Origin: Betaproteobacteria bacterium
GTDB lineage: Bacteria > Pseudomonadota > Gammaproteobacteria > Burkholderiales > Usitatibacteraceae
NCBI GenBank assembly: GCA_011391275.1
Contig: JAABQW010000221.1
Span: forward strand, 1 to 53,049
Reading direction: 5' to 3'
DNA length: 53,049 bases
The notes beneath the pieces are model-generated. The model did no database searches. It was given only the letters and a program-made list of their open reading frames with translations, and was not told where the DNA came from. Below, in pieces: positions 42,613 through 52,943 of the stretch (positions within the stretch are counted from its first letter, which is position 1; every line of letters begins with the position of its first letter). The position numbers and the translations under genes are program-made.

Positions 42613-43815
42613 TCAGCCCGGACGGCGGCCGAGGCGGGAGACTTCGCGCCGCGCCGCCTCGCGGGCTTCGCGATCCGCCCGCCACGCGATCTCGAGCGTA
42701 TCCAGCGGTTCGACCGCCGAGGCGCCGAGAACGTTCTCGATCACGGTCGCGATCGCCGTGAACGCGAGGCGCCCGTCGAGGAAGCTCTCGACGGCGATCT
42801 CGTTGGCGGCGTTGAGGATGGCGGGCGCCGTGCCCCCGCGGTCCAGCGCCGCGTAGGCCAGGCGCACGCACGGGAAGCGCTGCTCGTCGACCCGCCCGAA
42901 CTCGAGCCGGCCGAGCGAGGCGAAGTCCACGGGCGCCACGCCCGACTCGATGCGCTCGGGCCAGGCGAGCGCACAGGCGATCGGCGTGCGCATGTCAGGG
43001 GCGCCCAGCTGCGCGATGACCGAGCCGTCGTGGTACTCGACCATGGAATGGATCACGCTCTGCGGGTGGATCACGACCTCGATCGCCTCGCGCGGCGCGC
43101 CGAAGAGCCAGTAGGCCTCGATCACCTCGAGCCCCTTGTTCATCATGGTCGCCGAGTCCACCGAGATCTTGCGGCCCATCACCCAGTTGGGGTGCGCGCA
43201 GGCCTCGTCGGGCGTGACCCCGGCCAGGCGCTCGACCGGCGTGGCGCGGAACGGGCCGCCCGAGGCGGTGAGGAGGATGCGGCGCACCCCGGCGCGCGCG
43301 GCCTCGCCGGCCCGGCCGCAGGTGAAGCCGCGCGGCAGCGACTGGAGCACGGCGGAATGCTCGCTGTCGATCGGCAGGAGCGTGCCGCCGCCCTCCGCGA
43401 GCGCGGCCAGGAAGAGCGAGCCGGAGACGACGAGCGCCTCCTTGTTGGCGAGCAGCACGGCCTTGCCGGCGCGCGCGGCCGCGAGCGTGCCGGGCAGCCC
43501 CGCGGCCCCCACGACGGCGGCCATCACCGCGTCCGTTTCGGGAAGCGCGGCGACGCGCTCGAAGGACCCCGGGCCGGCCAGCACCTCGGTGGGCACGGCG
43601 CGCGCGCGCAGGTGCGCGCGCAGCCGCTCGGCCGCGTCCTCGTCGGCCATGGCCGCGTAGCGCGGCGCGAAGCGCTCGCACTGGGCGGCCAGCTTCTCGT
43701 GGCTCGCGCGGGCGGCGAGCGCCACCACCTCGAACCGGTCCGGATGGCGCGCGACCACGTCCAGGGTGCTCTCCCCGATGGACCCCGTGGACCCCAGGAT
43801 GGTCAGCCGCTTCAT
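42613..43815 (-). CDS. dxr: 1-deoxy-D-xylulose-5-phosphate reductoisomerase
   Basis: [73 protein letters not shown]. Confidence 0.97.
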   Translation of the reverse strand: MKRLTILGSTGSIGESTLDVVARHPDRFEVVALAARASHEKLAAQCERFAPRYAAMADEDAAERLRAHLRARAVPTEVLAGPGSFERVAALPETDAVMAAVVGAAGLPGTLAAARAGKAVLLANKEALVVSGSLFLAALAEGGGTLLPIDSEHSAVLQSLPRGFTCGRAGEAARAGVRRILLTASGGPFRATPVERLAGVTPDEACAHPNWVMGRKISVDSATMMNKGLEVIEAYWLFGAPREAIEVVIHPQSVIHSMVEYHDGSVIAQLGAPDMRTPIACALAWPERIESGVAPVDFASLGRLEFGRVDEQRFPCVRLAYAALDRGGTAPAILNAANEIAVESFLDGRLAFTAIATVIENVLGASAVEPLDTLEIAWRADREAREAARREVSRLGRRPG

Positions 43816-44645
43816 GCGAGGGAGAGTAGCAGCGCCGCGGCAGGCAGCGTGGGCGTGAGGGCGTCGATGCGGTCCAGGATGCCGCCGTGCCCGGGCAGGA
43901 GCGAGCTCGAGTCCTTGCGACCGGCTCCGCGCTTCATCCACGACTCGAAGAGGTCGCCCAGCACCGAGAGCGCCGCCAGGGCGAGCATGGCGAGCACCGC
44001 GGGCAGGCCCGCCGCGGGCTCGAAGAGGGGCGTGAAGGGGCCCGGAACCGCGTGCGCGAGAACGTCGAGGGCGACGCCGAGCGCGAGCACCCCCAGCAGC
44101 CCGCCGACCACGCCCTCCCAGGTCTTGCCGGGGCTGATCGCGGGCGCGAGCTTGCGGCGCCCGAAGCGCCGGCCCGCGAAGTACGCCGCGATGTCGGCCG
44201 CCCAAACGAGCGCGGCCGCGGCGAGCAGGACCCACGGGCTCGCCTCGCGCAGCACGACGAGGGCCGCCCAGAGCGGCCAGACCACGAACCAGCCGGCGAG
44301 CCCCGAGGCCCAGGGCTCGGGGCGCAGGCGCAGGGCCAGCCAGGCGGGCACCGCGAAGAGCCAGAAGTAGGCCGAGGCCACGAACGAGGCCTGCGCGAGG
44401 TTGGCGAACACCTGCGCGGGCGCGCGCAGGGCCGCCAGGACGAGCGCCAGCGCGATCGCGGCGCTGGCCGCGAGGAAGGCCCGGCGGCCGCCGGGGCCGA
44501 ACCCGCAGAGCCGCGACCACTCCCAGCAGGAGACGAGCGCGACGGCGGTGGCGAACGCGACCCACGTCGCGGGCGCCGCCAGGAAGAGCAACCCGAGGAC
44601 GAGGAGCAGCAGGGCGATCGCGGTAAGGGCGCGCGTCTTGAGCAT
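43812..44645 (-). CDS. cdsA: Phosphatidate cytidylyltransferase
   Basis: [31 protein letters not shown]-terminal [37 protein letters not shown]. Confidence 0.95.
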   Translation of the reverse strand: MLKTRALTAIALLLLVLGLLFLAAPATWVAFATAVALVSCWEWSRLCGFGPGGRRAFLAASAAIALALVLAALRAPAQVFANLAQASFVASAYFWLFAVPAWLALRLRPEPWASGLAGWFVVWPLWAALVVLREASPWVLLAAAALVWAADIAAYFAGRRFGRRKLAPAISPGKTWEGVVGGLLGVLALGVALDVLAHAVPGPFTPLFEPAAGLPAVLAMLALAALSVLGDLFESWMKRGAGRKDSSSLLPGHGGILDRIDALTPTLPAAALLLSLA

Positions 44646-44668
44646 GCGGCTCGCCGGGGGAGCGGCGC

Positions 44669-45436
44669 CTAGCCGGCCTTGGGCTGTGGAAGTGTCGCGG
44701 CCAGCTGCTCGCTCGTGCGGCCGAAGCGCCGCTCCCGCGAACGGTAGGAGGCGATGGCCTCGTCGAGCGAGCGCTCGTCGAAGTCGGGCCAGAGCACGGG
44801 CGTGAAGTAGAGCTCGGTGTACGCGAGGTGCCAGAGCAGGAAGTTGGAGATGCGCTCCTCGCCGCCGGTGCGGATGAAGAGGTCGGGCTCCGCCGCGTAG
44901 TTGAGGCAGAGGCGGCTCGACAGGCGCTCCTCGGTGATCTCCGCGCCGGGGCTCTCCTCGCGGCAGCGGTTGGCCGCCTGCAGGATGTCCCAGCGGCCGC
45001 CGTAGTTCGCGGCGACGGTGAGGACGAGGCGTTCGTTGGCGGCGGTGAGCGCCTCGGCGCGGCGGATGTGCTCCACGATCGCCGGGTCGAACGCCGAGAG
45101 GTCGCCGATCACGCGGAAGCGGATGCCGTTGCCGTGCAGCTTCTCCACCTCCTGCTCGAGGGCCTTGAGGAAGAGCTGCATGAGGAAGGTGACTTCCTCC
45201 CTGGGCCGGCGCCAGTTCTCGCTGGAGAACGCGAAGAGCGTGAGGGCGCCCACGCCGCGCGCCATGCACGCCTTGACGACGCCGCGCACCGCCTCGACGC
45301 CGCGGCGGTGGCCCGCCACGCGCGGCAGGAAGCGCTTCTTCGCCCAGCGCCCGTTGCCGTCCATGATGATGGCGAGGTGGCGCGGCACGTCCCCGGTCTC
45401 GGGGATCGCCTGCGTGCTGCTCTCGGGGGTCGTCAT
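44669..45436 (-). CDS. uppS: Isoprenyl (undecaprenyl diphosphate) transferase
   Basis: [55 protein letters not shown]. Confidence 0.95.
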   Translation of the reverse strand: MTTPESSTQAIPETGDVPRHLAIIMDGNGRWAKKRFLPRVAGHRRGVEAVRGVVKACMARGVGALTLFAFSSENWRRPREEVTFLMQLFLKALEQEVEKLHGNGIRFRVIGDLSAFDPAIVEHIRRAEALTAANERLVLTVAANYGGRWDILQAANRCREESPGAEITEERLSSRLCLNYAAEPDLFIRTGGEERISNFLLWHLAYTELYFTPVLWPDFDERSLDEAIASYRSRERRFGRTSEQLAATLPQPKAG

Positions 45437-45472
45437 GGCGGGGGCTCCGGCACGGGGTCCTGGGCGTGCGCC

Positions 45473-46039
45473 TCAGACCGCCATCAGCTCCTTTTCCTTC
45501 TCGGCGACCATCTTGTCGATGTCCAGGACCGCCTTGTCGGTGAGCTTCTGCACCTCGTCCTGGGCGCGCTTTTCCTCGTCCTCGGGGACGTCGTGCTTCT
45601 TGAGCATGTCCTTCAGCTGGGTGTTCGCGTCGCGGCGGACGTTCCTCACCGCGACCTTGGCCTCCTCGCCCTCGTGCTTCACGATCTTCGTGAGCTCGCG
45701 GCGGCGCTCCTCGGTGAGGGCGGGCATCGGGACGCGGATCATGTCGCCGGAGGTGGCCGGGTTCACGCCCAGGTCGGAATCGCGGATGGCGCGCTCGACG
45801 GTCTGGACCATCTTCTTCTCGTAGGGTTGCACGCCGATGGTGCGCGCGTCCACCAGCGTCACGTTGGCGACCTGTCCGATCGGCGTGGCCGTGCCGTAGT
45901 AGTCGACGCGGAGGTGGTCGAGGAGGCCGACGTGGGCGCGTCCCGTGCGCACCTTCGCGAGGTTGTGCTTCAGCGTGTCGATGGACTTCGCCATCTTGTC
46001 GGCGGCCTGCTTCTTGATGTCGGCCATTGTCAGTGCCAT
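45473..46039 (-). CDS. frr: Ribosome recycling factor
   Basis: [43 protein letters not shown]. Confidence 0.97.
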   Translation of the reverse strand: MALTMADIKKQAADKMAKSIDTLKHNLAKVRTGRAHVGLLDHLRVDYYGTATPIGQVANVTLVDARTIGVQPYEKKMVQTVERAIRDSDLGVNPATSGDMIRVPMPALTEERRRELTKIVKHEGEEAKVAVRNVRRDANTQLKDMLKKHDVPEDEEKRAQDEVQKLTDKAVLDIDKMVAEKEKELMAV

Positions 46040-46053
46040 GCGTCCTCCGGGTG

Positions 46054-46770
46054 TCAGCTGTGGACCATCGTTCCCTCGTCCTCGCCCATCACGACGCGCC
46101 GTAGCGCCCCATCCTTGAAGATGGAGAAGACGTTGATCGGCAGGCGCTGGTCGCGGCAGAGCGCCAGCGCCGTGGCATCCATCACCTTCAGGTTCTTCAC
46201 GAACGCCTCGTCGAAGGTGAGCCTGTCGTAGCGCACCGCCTTCGGGTCCTTCATGGGGTCCGCGGTGTAGACGCCGTCCACCTTGGTCGCCTTGAGGACG
46301 ATCTGCGCCTCGACCTCGCGGCCGCGCAGCGCCGCCGCCGTGTCGGTGGTGAAGAAGGGGTTGCCCGTGCCCGCCGCGAAGATGACGACCTTGCCCTCCT
46401 CGAGGTAGCGGATCGCCTTGCCGCGGATGTAGGGCTCGCAGACCGGCTCGATGTTGAGCGCCGACTGCACGCGCGCCACGAGCCCCGCGCGGTTCATGGC
46501 GTCCTGCAGCGCGAGCGCGTTGATGACGGTGGCGAGCATGCCCATGTAGTCGGCCGTGGCCCGGTCCATCCCCGCCGCGCCGAGCGAGACGCCGCGGAAG
46601 ATGTTGCCCCCGCCGATCACGATGCCCACCTGCACGCCGAGCTCGGCGACCTCCTTCACCTGGGCGACGATCCGCTCGACGACGGCGCGGTTGATGCCGA
46701 ACGCGTCGTCGCCCATGAGGGCCTCGCCGGAGAGCTTGAGGAGGATGCGGGAGTAGGCCGGGGTCGTCAT
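46054..46770 (-). CDS. pyrH: UMP kinase
   Basis: [51 protein letters not shown]. Confidence 0.97.
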   Translation of the reverse strand: MTTPAYSRILLKLSGEALMGDDAFGINRAVVERIVAQVKEVAELGVQVGIVIGGGNIFRGVSLGAAGMDRATADYMGMLATVINALALQDAMNRAGLVARVQSALNIEPVCEPYIRGKAIRYLEEGKVVIFAAGTGNPFFTTDTAAALRGREVEAQIVLKATKVDGVYTADPMKDPKAVRYDRLTFDEAFVKNLKVMDATALALCRDQRLPINVFSIFKDGALRRVVMGEDEGTMVHS

Positions 46771-46808
46771 GGGCGCTCGATCGGTGGGCGGAACCTGGGA
46801 CGGGCCGG

Positions 46809-47687
46809 TCAGGCCGCCGTCTTTGTCATCGCCGCCACTTCCGCGGCGAAGTCCGACTGCTTCTTCTCGATGCCCTCGCCGACCACCAGGAAGCGGTAGG
46901 AAATGAGCTTCGCCTGGCTGGCGGCGAGCATCTTCTCGACCGTCAGCTTGTCGTCCTTCACGAAAGGCTGGCCGAGGAGCGACACGTCGGCGAGGTACTT
47001 GTTGATGCCGCCCTCGACCATCTTCGCGACGATTTCGGGGGGCTTGCCCGACTCCTTCGCGCGCGCCTCGATGATGTTGCGCTCGCCGGCGATCGCCTCG
47101 GCGGGCACCTGGTCCTTCGAGAGGTAGCGGGGCTTGGCGAAGGCGATGTGCATGGCGACGTCCTTGCCGGTGGCCTCCTGGCCGTCGATCTCCACGAGCA
47201 CGCCGATCTTCACGCCGTGCACGTACTGGGCGAGGCGCGCGGCGGTCTGCATGCGCTCGAAGCGGCGCACGGTGATGTTCTCGCCGATCTTCTGCACCAG
47301 CGCCTGGCGGGCCTCCTCGACCGTCTTGTCGCCGATCTTCAGGGCCGACAGCGCGGCCACGTCGGCCGGGTTGCGCGTGGCGACCAGCTCGGCCAGCGCC
47401 TTCACGAAGGCGGTGAAATCCGGGTTCTTCGCGACGAAGTCCGTCTCGCAGTTGACCTCGACCAGCGCGCCCAGCTTCCCGTCGCTGGAAAGGTAGGTGC
47501 CCACGGCGCCCTCGGAGGCCACGCGCGCGGCCGCCTTGGAAGCCTTCGCGCCGCTCTTGATGCGCAGGAGCTCCTCCGCCTTCTTCGGGTCGCCGCCGGA
47601 CTCCTCGAGGGCCTTCTTGCACTCCATCATGCCGAGCCCGGTGAGCTCGCGCAGTTCCTTCACCATGCTCGCGGTGATTTCCGCCAT
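46809..47687 (-). CDS. tsf: Translation elongation factor Ts
   Basis: [46 protein letters not shown]. Confidence 0.97.
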   Translation of the reverse strand: MAEITASMVKELRELTGLGMMECKKALEESGGDPKKAEELLRIKSGAKASKAAARVASEGAVGTYLSSDGKLGALVEVNCETDFVAKNPDFTAFVKALAELVATRNPADVAALSALKIGDKTVEEARQALVQKIGENITVRRFERMQTAARLAQYVHGVKIGVLVEIDGQEATGKDVAMHIAFAKPRYLSKDQVPAEAIAGERNIIEARAKESGKPPEIVAKMVEGGINKYLADVSLLGQPFVKDDKLTVEKMLAASQAKLISYRFLVVGEGIEKKQSDFAAEVAAMTKTAA

Positions 47688-47717
47688 TTTCGTCGCTCCA
47701 GTCGCATTACGGATGCG

Positions 47718-47742
47718 AAAAGGGGGGCGGAAATCGCCCCCC
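47718..47742 (-). terminator. Rho-independent terminator/attenuator-like hairpin between rpsB and tsf
   Basis: On the minus strand: GGGGGGCG-ATTTC-CGCCCCCC followed by TTTT; 8-bp perfect GC stem. Confidence 0.7.
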
Positions 47743-47769
47743 CGTCCGCGCAAATGTCCGCGAAAGGCC

Positions 47770-48528
47770 TCAGCCCTTCGCTTCCTCGGCGTCCTCGACC
47801 TCGACGAATTCCTCGGTCGAGGCCGCAGGCGCCACCATCTCGGTGATGACCTGGCTCCTGCCCTCGAGGATCGCGTCGGCCACGCCGCGGGCGTACAGGC
47901 GGATGGCGCGGGTCGAGTCGTCGTTGCCCGGGACCACGTAGTCGATCCCGTCGAGCGAGTTGTTGGTGTCGACCACGCCCACGATGGGCACGCCGAGCTT
48001 CTTCGCCTCGGTGACGGCGATCTTGTGGAAGCCCACGTCGATCACGAAGAGGGCGTCCGGGATGCCGCCCATGTCCTTGATGCCGCCCAGCGAGCGCTCG
48101 AGCTTCTCCTTCTCGCGCGAGAAGTTGAGGCCTTCCTTCTTGGTGAGCTTCTCGACGGACCCGTCGGCGATCATCTGGTCCATCTCCTTCAGGCGCTTGA
48201 TGGACTGCTTCACCGTCTTGAAGTTGGTGAGCATCCCGCCCAGCCAGCGGTAGTCGACGAAGGGGGCGCCGGCACGCTGCGCCTCTTCCTTGACGATGTC
48301 GCGCGCCTGGCGCTTCGTGCCGACGAAGAGGACGGTCCCCTTGTTGGACGTGAGCGTGCGCACGAACTTGAGCGCCTCCTGGTACATCGGAAGCGACTTC
48401 TCGAGGTTGATGATGTGGATCTTGTTGCGGGCGCCGAAGATGAACGGGCTCATCTTCGGGTTCCAGTAGCGCGTCTGGTGGCCGAAGTGAACGCCGGCCT
48501 CCAGCATCTGGCGCATGGTGACGGACAT
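47770..48528 (-). CDS. rpsB: 30S ribosomal protein S2
   Basis: [45 protein letters not shown]. Confidence 0.98.
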   Translation of the reverse strand: MSVTMRQMLEAGVHFGHQTRYWNPKMSPFIFGARNKIHIINLEKSLPMYQEALKFVRTLTSNKGTVLFVGTKRQARDIVKEEAQRAGAPFVDYRWLGGMLTNFKTVKQSIKRLKEMDQMIADGSVEKLTKKEGLNFSREKEKLERSLGGIKDMGGIPDALFVIDVGFHKIAVTEAKKLGVPIVGVVDTNNSLDGIDYVVPGNDDSTRAIRLYARGVADAILEGRSQVITEMVAPAASTEEFVEVEDAEEAKG

Positions 48529-48650
48529 GTGGTGCTCCTTGGGTCTAAGGTTGGCCTCCCTCCGCGAACCCGGGTGACCGGGACCTTAGCCGTAAGCCGT
48601 GCGGAGGTGCGTATTTGCCCGGGGCGGAACATCTTCCTCCCGGACAGACT
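48529..48650 (-). ncRNA. Structured rpsB 5' leader with predicted pseudoknot, candidate S2 autoregulatory element
   Basis: P1 CCUCCGC:GCGGAGG (48601-48607 / 48559-48565), P2 CCCGG-UCAC-CCGGG (48578-48582 / 48569-48573), crossing 7-bp pairing CUAAGGU:ACCUUAG (48583-48589 / 48545-48551). Confidence 0.7.
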
Positions 48651-48653
48651 GCA

Positions 48654-48683
48654 ATTATAGACTGAAAAGGGCCTGATATTCAA
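48654..48683 (-). promoter_or_regulatory. Sigma70-like promoter for rpsB
   Basis: TTGAAT (48683-48678) - 18 nt - TATAAT (48659-48654) on the minus strand. Confidence 0.75.
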
Positions 48684-48787
48684 ATACATCGGGCGGTCCC
48701 GCGAGGCCGGGCGCCGGCGCGCGGAACGCACGGAAAGGCCCCGGGGCAGGCTGCGGGGCGCGCGCCGCGCCCCCGCAGGGACCGGGA

Positions 48788-49153
48788 TCAGCGGCCGGCG
48801 CGCATCCCGCCACCTCCCTGGCCGCCGCCCTTCCCGTGCTGCCCGCCGGAGCCGGAGCCATCGCGCGCCCTCGTGCCCTGGCCCTGTTGCCGGCCACCCT
48901 GGCCCGCCTGCGCCGCGGCGCGCTGCTCGGGGGTCATCGCGGACATTTCAGCCTGCCTCTGCGTGCGCGAGGCCTCGCGCTGCTCGGGGGTCATGGCAGC
49001 CATTTCGGTCTGCCTCTGCGCGCGCCAGGCCTCGCGCTGCTCGGGGGTCATCGCCGACGGGTCGGCCGGCGGCGTCACCTGGGCGAGGCTCGCTCCGGCG
49101 AGGGAAATTCCGAGGGCCAGCGCGGCGTGCTTCATGAAATTGCGGGTGTTCAT
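48788..49153 (-). CDS. Secreted low-complexity protein with AMTPEQREA(W/S)RxQRQxEM repeats
   Basis: MNTRNFMKHAALALGISLAGASLAQV signal peptide; 19-aa tandem repeats; Gly-rich tail. Confidence 0.7.
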   Translation of the reverse strand: MNTRNFMKHAALALGISLAGASLAQVTPPADPSAMTPEQREAWRAQRQTEMAAMTPEQREASRTQRQAEMSAMTPEQRAAAQAGQGGRQQGQGTRARDGSGSGGQHGKGGGQGGGGMRAGR

Positions 49154-49341
49154 CGTGTGCTCCTTTGGGATGGGTCGTTCGGTCTTGGCCAGGCGTGATC
49201 CCTGACGGACCGATGATGGGGACGAGGCATTGCCCGCCGGTGTTCGCATTGCGGCGGGTTGTTTCAAGTCGTTTCACTGCCGGCCGGCGGCGCGCCCGCG
49301 ACCCCTTGCCGCATCGCCGCAGGGGGGCGGGCGCCTCCCGC

Positions 49342-49347
49342 TATAAT
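49342..49347 (+). promoter_or_regulatory. Candidate -10 element upstream of map
   Basis: Perfect TATAAT (CCCGCTATAATCACGGC), 36 nt before the GTG start; no convincing -35. Confidence 0.4.
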
Positions 49348-49382
49348 CACGGCTTCCCCATCCGCTCCCCGCAGCCGACCCC

Positions 49383-50207
49383 GTGGCCATCGAGATCAAG
49401 ACCCCGCAGGACGTCGAGAAGATGCGCGTCGCCGGCCGCCTGGCCGCCGAGGTGCTCGACTTCATCGCGCCGCACGTGAAGCCCGGCGTGACGACCGGCC
49501 ACCTCGACAAGCTCTGCCACGACTACATGGTCGGCGTGCAGGGCACGATCCCGGCGCCGCTCGACTACACCCCGCCCGGCCATCGCCCCTATCCCAAGTC
49601 CATCTGCACCTCGGTCAACCACCAGGTCTGCCACGGCATTCCCGGCGACAAGGTGCTCAAGGGCGGCGACATCGTGAACATCGACATCACGGTGATCAAG
49701 GACGGCTTCCACGGCGACACCAGCCGCATGTTCTTCGTCGGCGAGCCCTCCATCCAGGCGCGGCGGCTGTGCGAGGTCACCTACGAGTGCATGTGGAAGG
49801 GCATCGCCCAGGTGCGCCACGGCGCGCGGCTCGGCGACATCGGCGGCGCCATCCAGCGCCACGCCGAGTCGCACGGCTACAGCGTCGTGCGCGAGTTCTG
49901 CGGCCACGGCATCGGCCGGCGCTTCCACGAGGAGCCGCAGATCCTGCACTACGGCAAGCCCGGGCAGGGCGCGGCCCTGGAGGCCGGCATGACCTTCACG
50001 GTCGAACCCATGATCAATGCCGGGCGGCGCGACATCCGCTCGCTCGCCGACGGCTGGACCATCGTCACCGCCGACCATTCGCTCTCCGCGCAGTGGGAGC
50101 ACACGGTGCTCGTGACGCCCGCGGGCTTCGAGATCCTCACCCTCTCCGCGGGCGCCCCCGCGATGCCCGCCTTCGCCGCCACGGGCGCCGTGGCCGTGGC
50201 TCCCTGA
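49383..50207 (+). CDS. map: Type I methionine aminopeptidase (GTG start)
   Basis: VAIEIKTPQDVEKMRVAGRLAAEVLDFI; SVNHQVCHGIPGD; GHGIGRRFHEEPQI; FTVEPMI. Confidence 0.96.
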   Translation: MAIEIKTPQDVEKMRVAGRLAAEVLDFIAPHVKPGVTTGHLDKLCHDYMVGVQGTIPAPLDYTPPGHRPYPKSICTSVNHQVCHGIPGDKVLKGGDIVNIDITVIKDGFHGDTSRMFFVGEPSIQARRLCEVTYECMWKGIAQVRHGARLGDIGGAIQRHAESHGYSVVREFCGHGIGRRFHEEPQILHYGKPGQGAALEAGMTFTVEPMINAGRRDIRSLADGWTIVTADHSLSAQWEHTVLVTPAGFEILTLSAGAPAMPAFAATGAVAVAP

Positions 50208-50230
50208 CCGGCGGCCGCCGGCCGCCCGCC

Positions 50231-52813
50231 ATGACCCGGGCCGTGGCCATCGCCGCGCCGCCGCGCGAGCGCGATCCCGCCGACGCCCGCCGCTGGCTGA
50301 AGGCGCGCCGCGAGGTGCTGCGCGAGCGTTACCTGCGCCGCCCCGATCCCCAGCGCATGCTCGCCGCGCACGCGGCACTCGTCGATGGCCTGCTCGTCCG
50401 CCTCTGGGCGGAATGCGTGCGCGACCCCGCCGTCGCGCTGGTTGCCGTCGGCGGGTACGGCCGCGGCATGCTCTTCCCCCACTCCGACGTGGACCTCCTC
50501 GTCCTGCTGCCCGACGGCCACCGGCACGACGGCGACATCGAGCGCTTCGTGGGCCTGCTGTGGGACTGCGGCCTCGAGCCGGGCAACAGCGTGCGCACCG
50601 TCGCCGAGTGCCTCGAGGAGGCCGCCAAGGACGTGACGGTGGACACGAGCCTGCTCGAGTCGCGCCCCGTCGCGGGCAACCGCGCGCTGGTGGCCGAGCT
50701 CGACGAGCGCCTCTCGCGACGCCGCGACGTCCGCGACTTCTTCCGCGCCAAGGTCGACGAGCAGCGGCGGCGCCACGACCGCTTCCAGGAGGCGGCCTAC
50801 AACCTCGAGCCCAACATCAAGGAAAGCCCCGGGGGGCTTCGCGACCTGCAGACGGTGCTGTGGCTCGCGCGCGCCGCCGGGCTGGGCCGCAGCTGGGCGG
50901 AGCTCGCGCGCCAGGACATCATCACCGCGCGCGAGGCCGCCGGCATCGCGCGCAACGAGCGCATCCTGCAGGACCTGCGCCTGCGCCTGCACCACCTCGC
51001 GGGGCGCCGCGAGGACCGGCTCGTCTTCGACCACCAGATCGAGATCGCCCGGCAGCTGAAGCTCGAGGGCGCCAAGTCGCTCGCGGCCTCCGACCTCCTG
51101 ATGCGCCGCTACTACCTCGCGGCCAAGGCCATCTGGCGGTTCAACCAGATACTCCTCGCCAACCTCTACGCGCGCATCGTGCCGGCGAAGGAGCGCAGGA
51201 TCCGGGCGCTGGACGCCGACTTCCGCGTGGTGGACTACACGCTCGACCTGCGCGACGAATCGCTCTTCGAGAACGAGCCCGGCACGATTCTCGAGGCATT
51301 CCGCCGGCTGCAGGATGACCGCGGGATCGCGAACCTGTCGGCCACCGCGCTGCGCTCGCTCTCCCGCGCGCTGCCGCGCATCGACCGCGCCTTCCGCGAG
51401 GACCCGGAGAACCGCAGGCGGTTCATGGAGATCGTGCGCGGCGACCGGCTCACCTGGACCCTGCGCCGCATGAGCCGCTACGGCGTGCTCGGCCGCTGCA
51501 TCCCGGCCTTCGGCCGCATCGTCGGCCAGATGCAGCACGACCTCTTCCACGTCTACACCGTGGACGAGCACATCCTCATGGTGGTCCGGAACCTGCGGCG
51601 CTTCCGGCTCCCCAAGTTCGACCTCGAGCACCCCTTCTGCTCCAAGCTCATGCAGGAGTTCGACGCGCCGGAGCTCCTCTACCTGGCCGCGCTCTTCCAC
51701 GACGTCGCCAAGGGCCGCGGCGGCGACCACTCCGTGCTGGGCGCCCGGGACGCCGAGCGGTTCTGCCGGGCCCACGGGCTGGCCCGCGCCGAGGCGAAGC
51801 TCGTCGCCTGGCTCGTCGCGCACCACCTCACGATGTCCGCCACGGCGCAGAAGCAGGACCTCTCCGACCCCGAGGTGATCTCGGAGTTCGCGACGATGGC
51901 GCGCGACGAGCGCAGCCTCACGGCGCTCTACATCCTGACGGTTGCCGACATCCGCGGCACGAGCCCGAAGGTGTGGAACGCGTGGAAGGGCAAGCTCCTC
52001 GAGGACCTCTTCCGCTCCACGCGCCGGATCCTGCGCGGCGACACCGAGTACGCCGCCAAGTCGATCGAGGCGAAGAAGGCGGAGGCGCTGCGCATCTTCA
52101 GCCAGTACGTCCCTGAGCCCGGGAGCCACGAGGCGCTCTGGAAGCACTTCGGCGAGAACTACTTCCAGCGCTTCGAGGCGGGCGAGATCGGCTGGCACAC
52201 GCGCACGCTGTGCCTGCGCCCGGCGCCCGAGCGCCCCGTGGTGCGCGCCCGCCTCTCGCCCATCGGCGAGGGCCTGCAGGTGATGGTCTACGCCCACGAC
52301 CAGCCGGGCGTCTTCGCGCGCATCACCGGGTTCTTCGAGCGCCACCAGTTCGACATCGCCGCGGCGAAGATCTACACCACCGGGCACGGCTTCGCGCTGG
52401 ACGGCTTCCAGGTGCTCTCGCGCACCCGTGCCGGCGAGCACTACCGCGACCTGATCCACAAGATCGAGACGGGCCTCGCCGGGGCGCTCGACCCCGCCGC
52501 CCCCCTGGGGCCGGCGCCCACGGGCCGCATCTCGCGGTGGGTGAAGCACTTCCCGATCGAACCCAAGGTCGAGATCGTGCGCACGCGCGCCGGGGACGGC
52601 TGGCAGGTCTTCGCCAGCTGCGCCGACCGGCCGGGGCTCCTGTCGGCCATCGCCCGGGCCTTGCTTGCCGCGGGGCTCAACCTGGTGGATGCCCGCGTGA
52701 CCACCCTGGGCGCCCGCGCCGAGGACGTCTTCGTGGTGAGCGGCACCGCGCTGGACGACGAGGCGGGGCGCGAGGCGTTCGCCGCGCAGCTTCGCGCCGT
52801 GCTGGCCGGCTGA
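50231..52813 (+). CDS. glnD: [Protein-PII] uridylyltransferase
   Basis: VAVGGYGRGMLFPHSDVDLLVLL nucleotidyltransferase; HD motif ALFHDVAKGRGGDHS; two C-terminal ACT-like domains. Confidence 0.96.
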   Translation: MTRAVAIAAPPRERDPADARRWLKARREVLRERYLRRPDPQRMLAAHAALVDGLLVRLWAECVRDPAVALVAVGGYGRGMLFPHSDVDLLVLLPDGHRHDGDIERFVGLLWDCGLEPGNSVRTVAECLEEAAKDVTVDTSLLESRPVAGNRALVAELDERLSRRRDVRDFFRAKVDEQRRRHDRFQEAAYNLEPNIKESPGGLRDLQTVLWLARAAGLGRSWAELARQDIITAREAAGIARNERILQDLRLRLHHLAGRREDRLVFDHQIEIARQLKLEGAKSLAASDLLMRRYYLAAKAIWRFNQILLANLYARIVPAKERRIRALDADFRVVDYTLDLRDESLFENEPGTILEAFRRLQDDRGIANLSATALRSLSRALPRIDRAFREDPENRRRFMEIVRGDRLTWTLRRMSRYGVLGRCIPAFGRIVGQMQHDLFHVYTVDEHILMVVRNLRRFRLPKFDLEHPFCSKLMQEFDAPELLYLAALFHDVAKGRGGDHSVLGARDAERFCRAHGLARAEAKLVAWLVAHHLTMSATAQKQDLSDPEVISEFATMARDERSLTALYILTVADIRGTSPKVWNAWKGKLLEDLFRSTRRILRGDTEYAAKSIEAKKAEALRIFSQYVPEPGSHEALWKHFGENYFQRFEAGEIGWHTRTLCLRPAPERPVVRARLSPIGEGLQVMVYAHDQPGVFARITGFFERHQFDIAAAKIYTTGHGFALDGFQVLSRTRAGEHYRDLIHKIETGLAGALDPAAPLGPAPTGRISRWVKHFPIEPKVEIVRTRAGDGWQVFASCADRPGLLSAIARALLAAGLNLVDARVTTLGARAEDVFVVSGTALDDEAGREAFAAQLRAVLAG

Positions 52814-52861
52814 GCGGCGCCCCGGGCGGTACCCCCCCGGTTTCAGGTGTAATCGCGCTCC

Positions 52862-52902
52862 TTGATCTGGCTCATGCCCCCGCGGGCACCGGCCGCTAGC
52901 AT
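52862..52902 (+). promoter_or_regulatory. Candidate FNR/Anr-type box plus -10 element
   Basis: TTGATCTGGCTCAT (52862-52875), centre about 41 nt upstream of a start predicted from TAGCAT (52897-52902). Confidence 0.45.
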
Positions 52903-52943
52903 GACTTCGCGGGCGGCATCCGTTCCGTCCGGGAGAAGAAGCC

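Noticed and set aside
36907-45436. Lipid A / bam / isoprenoid gene cluster as an unusual arrangement
   Set aside because: This order (frr-uppS-cdsA-dxr-rseP-bamA-skp-lpxD-fabZ-lpxA-lpxB-rnhB) is standard in proteobacteria.
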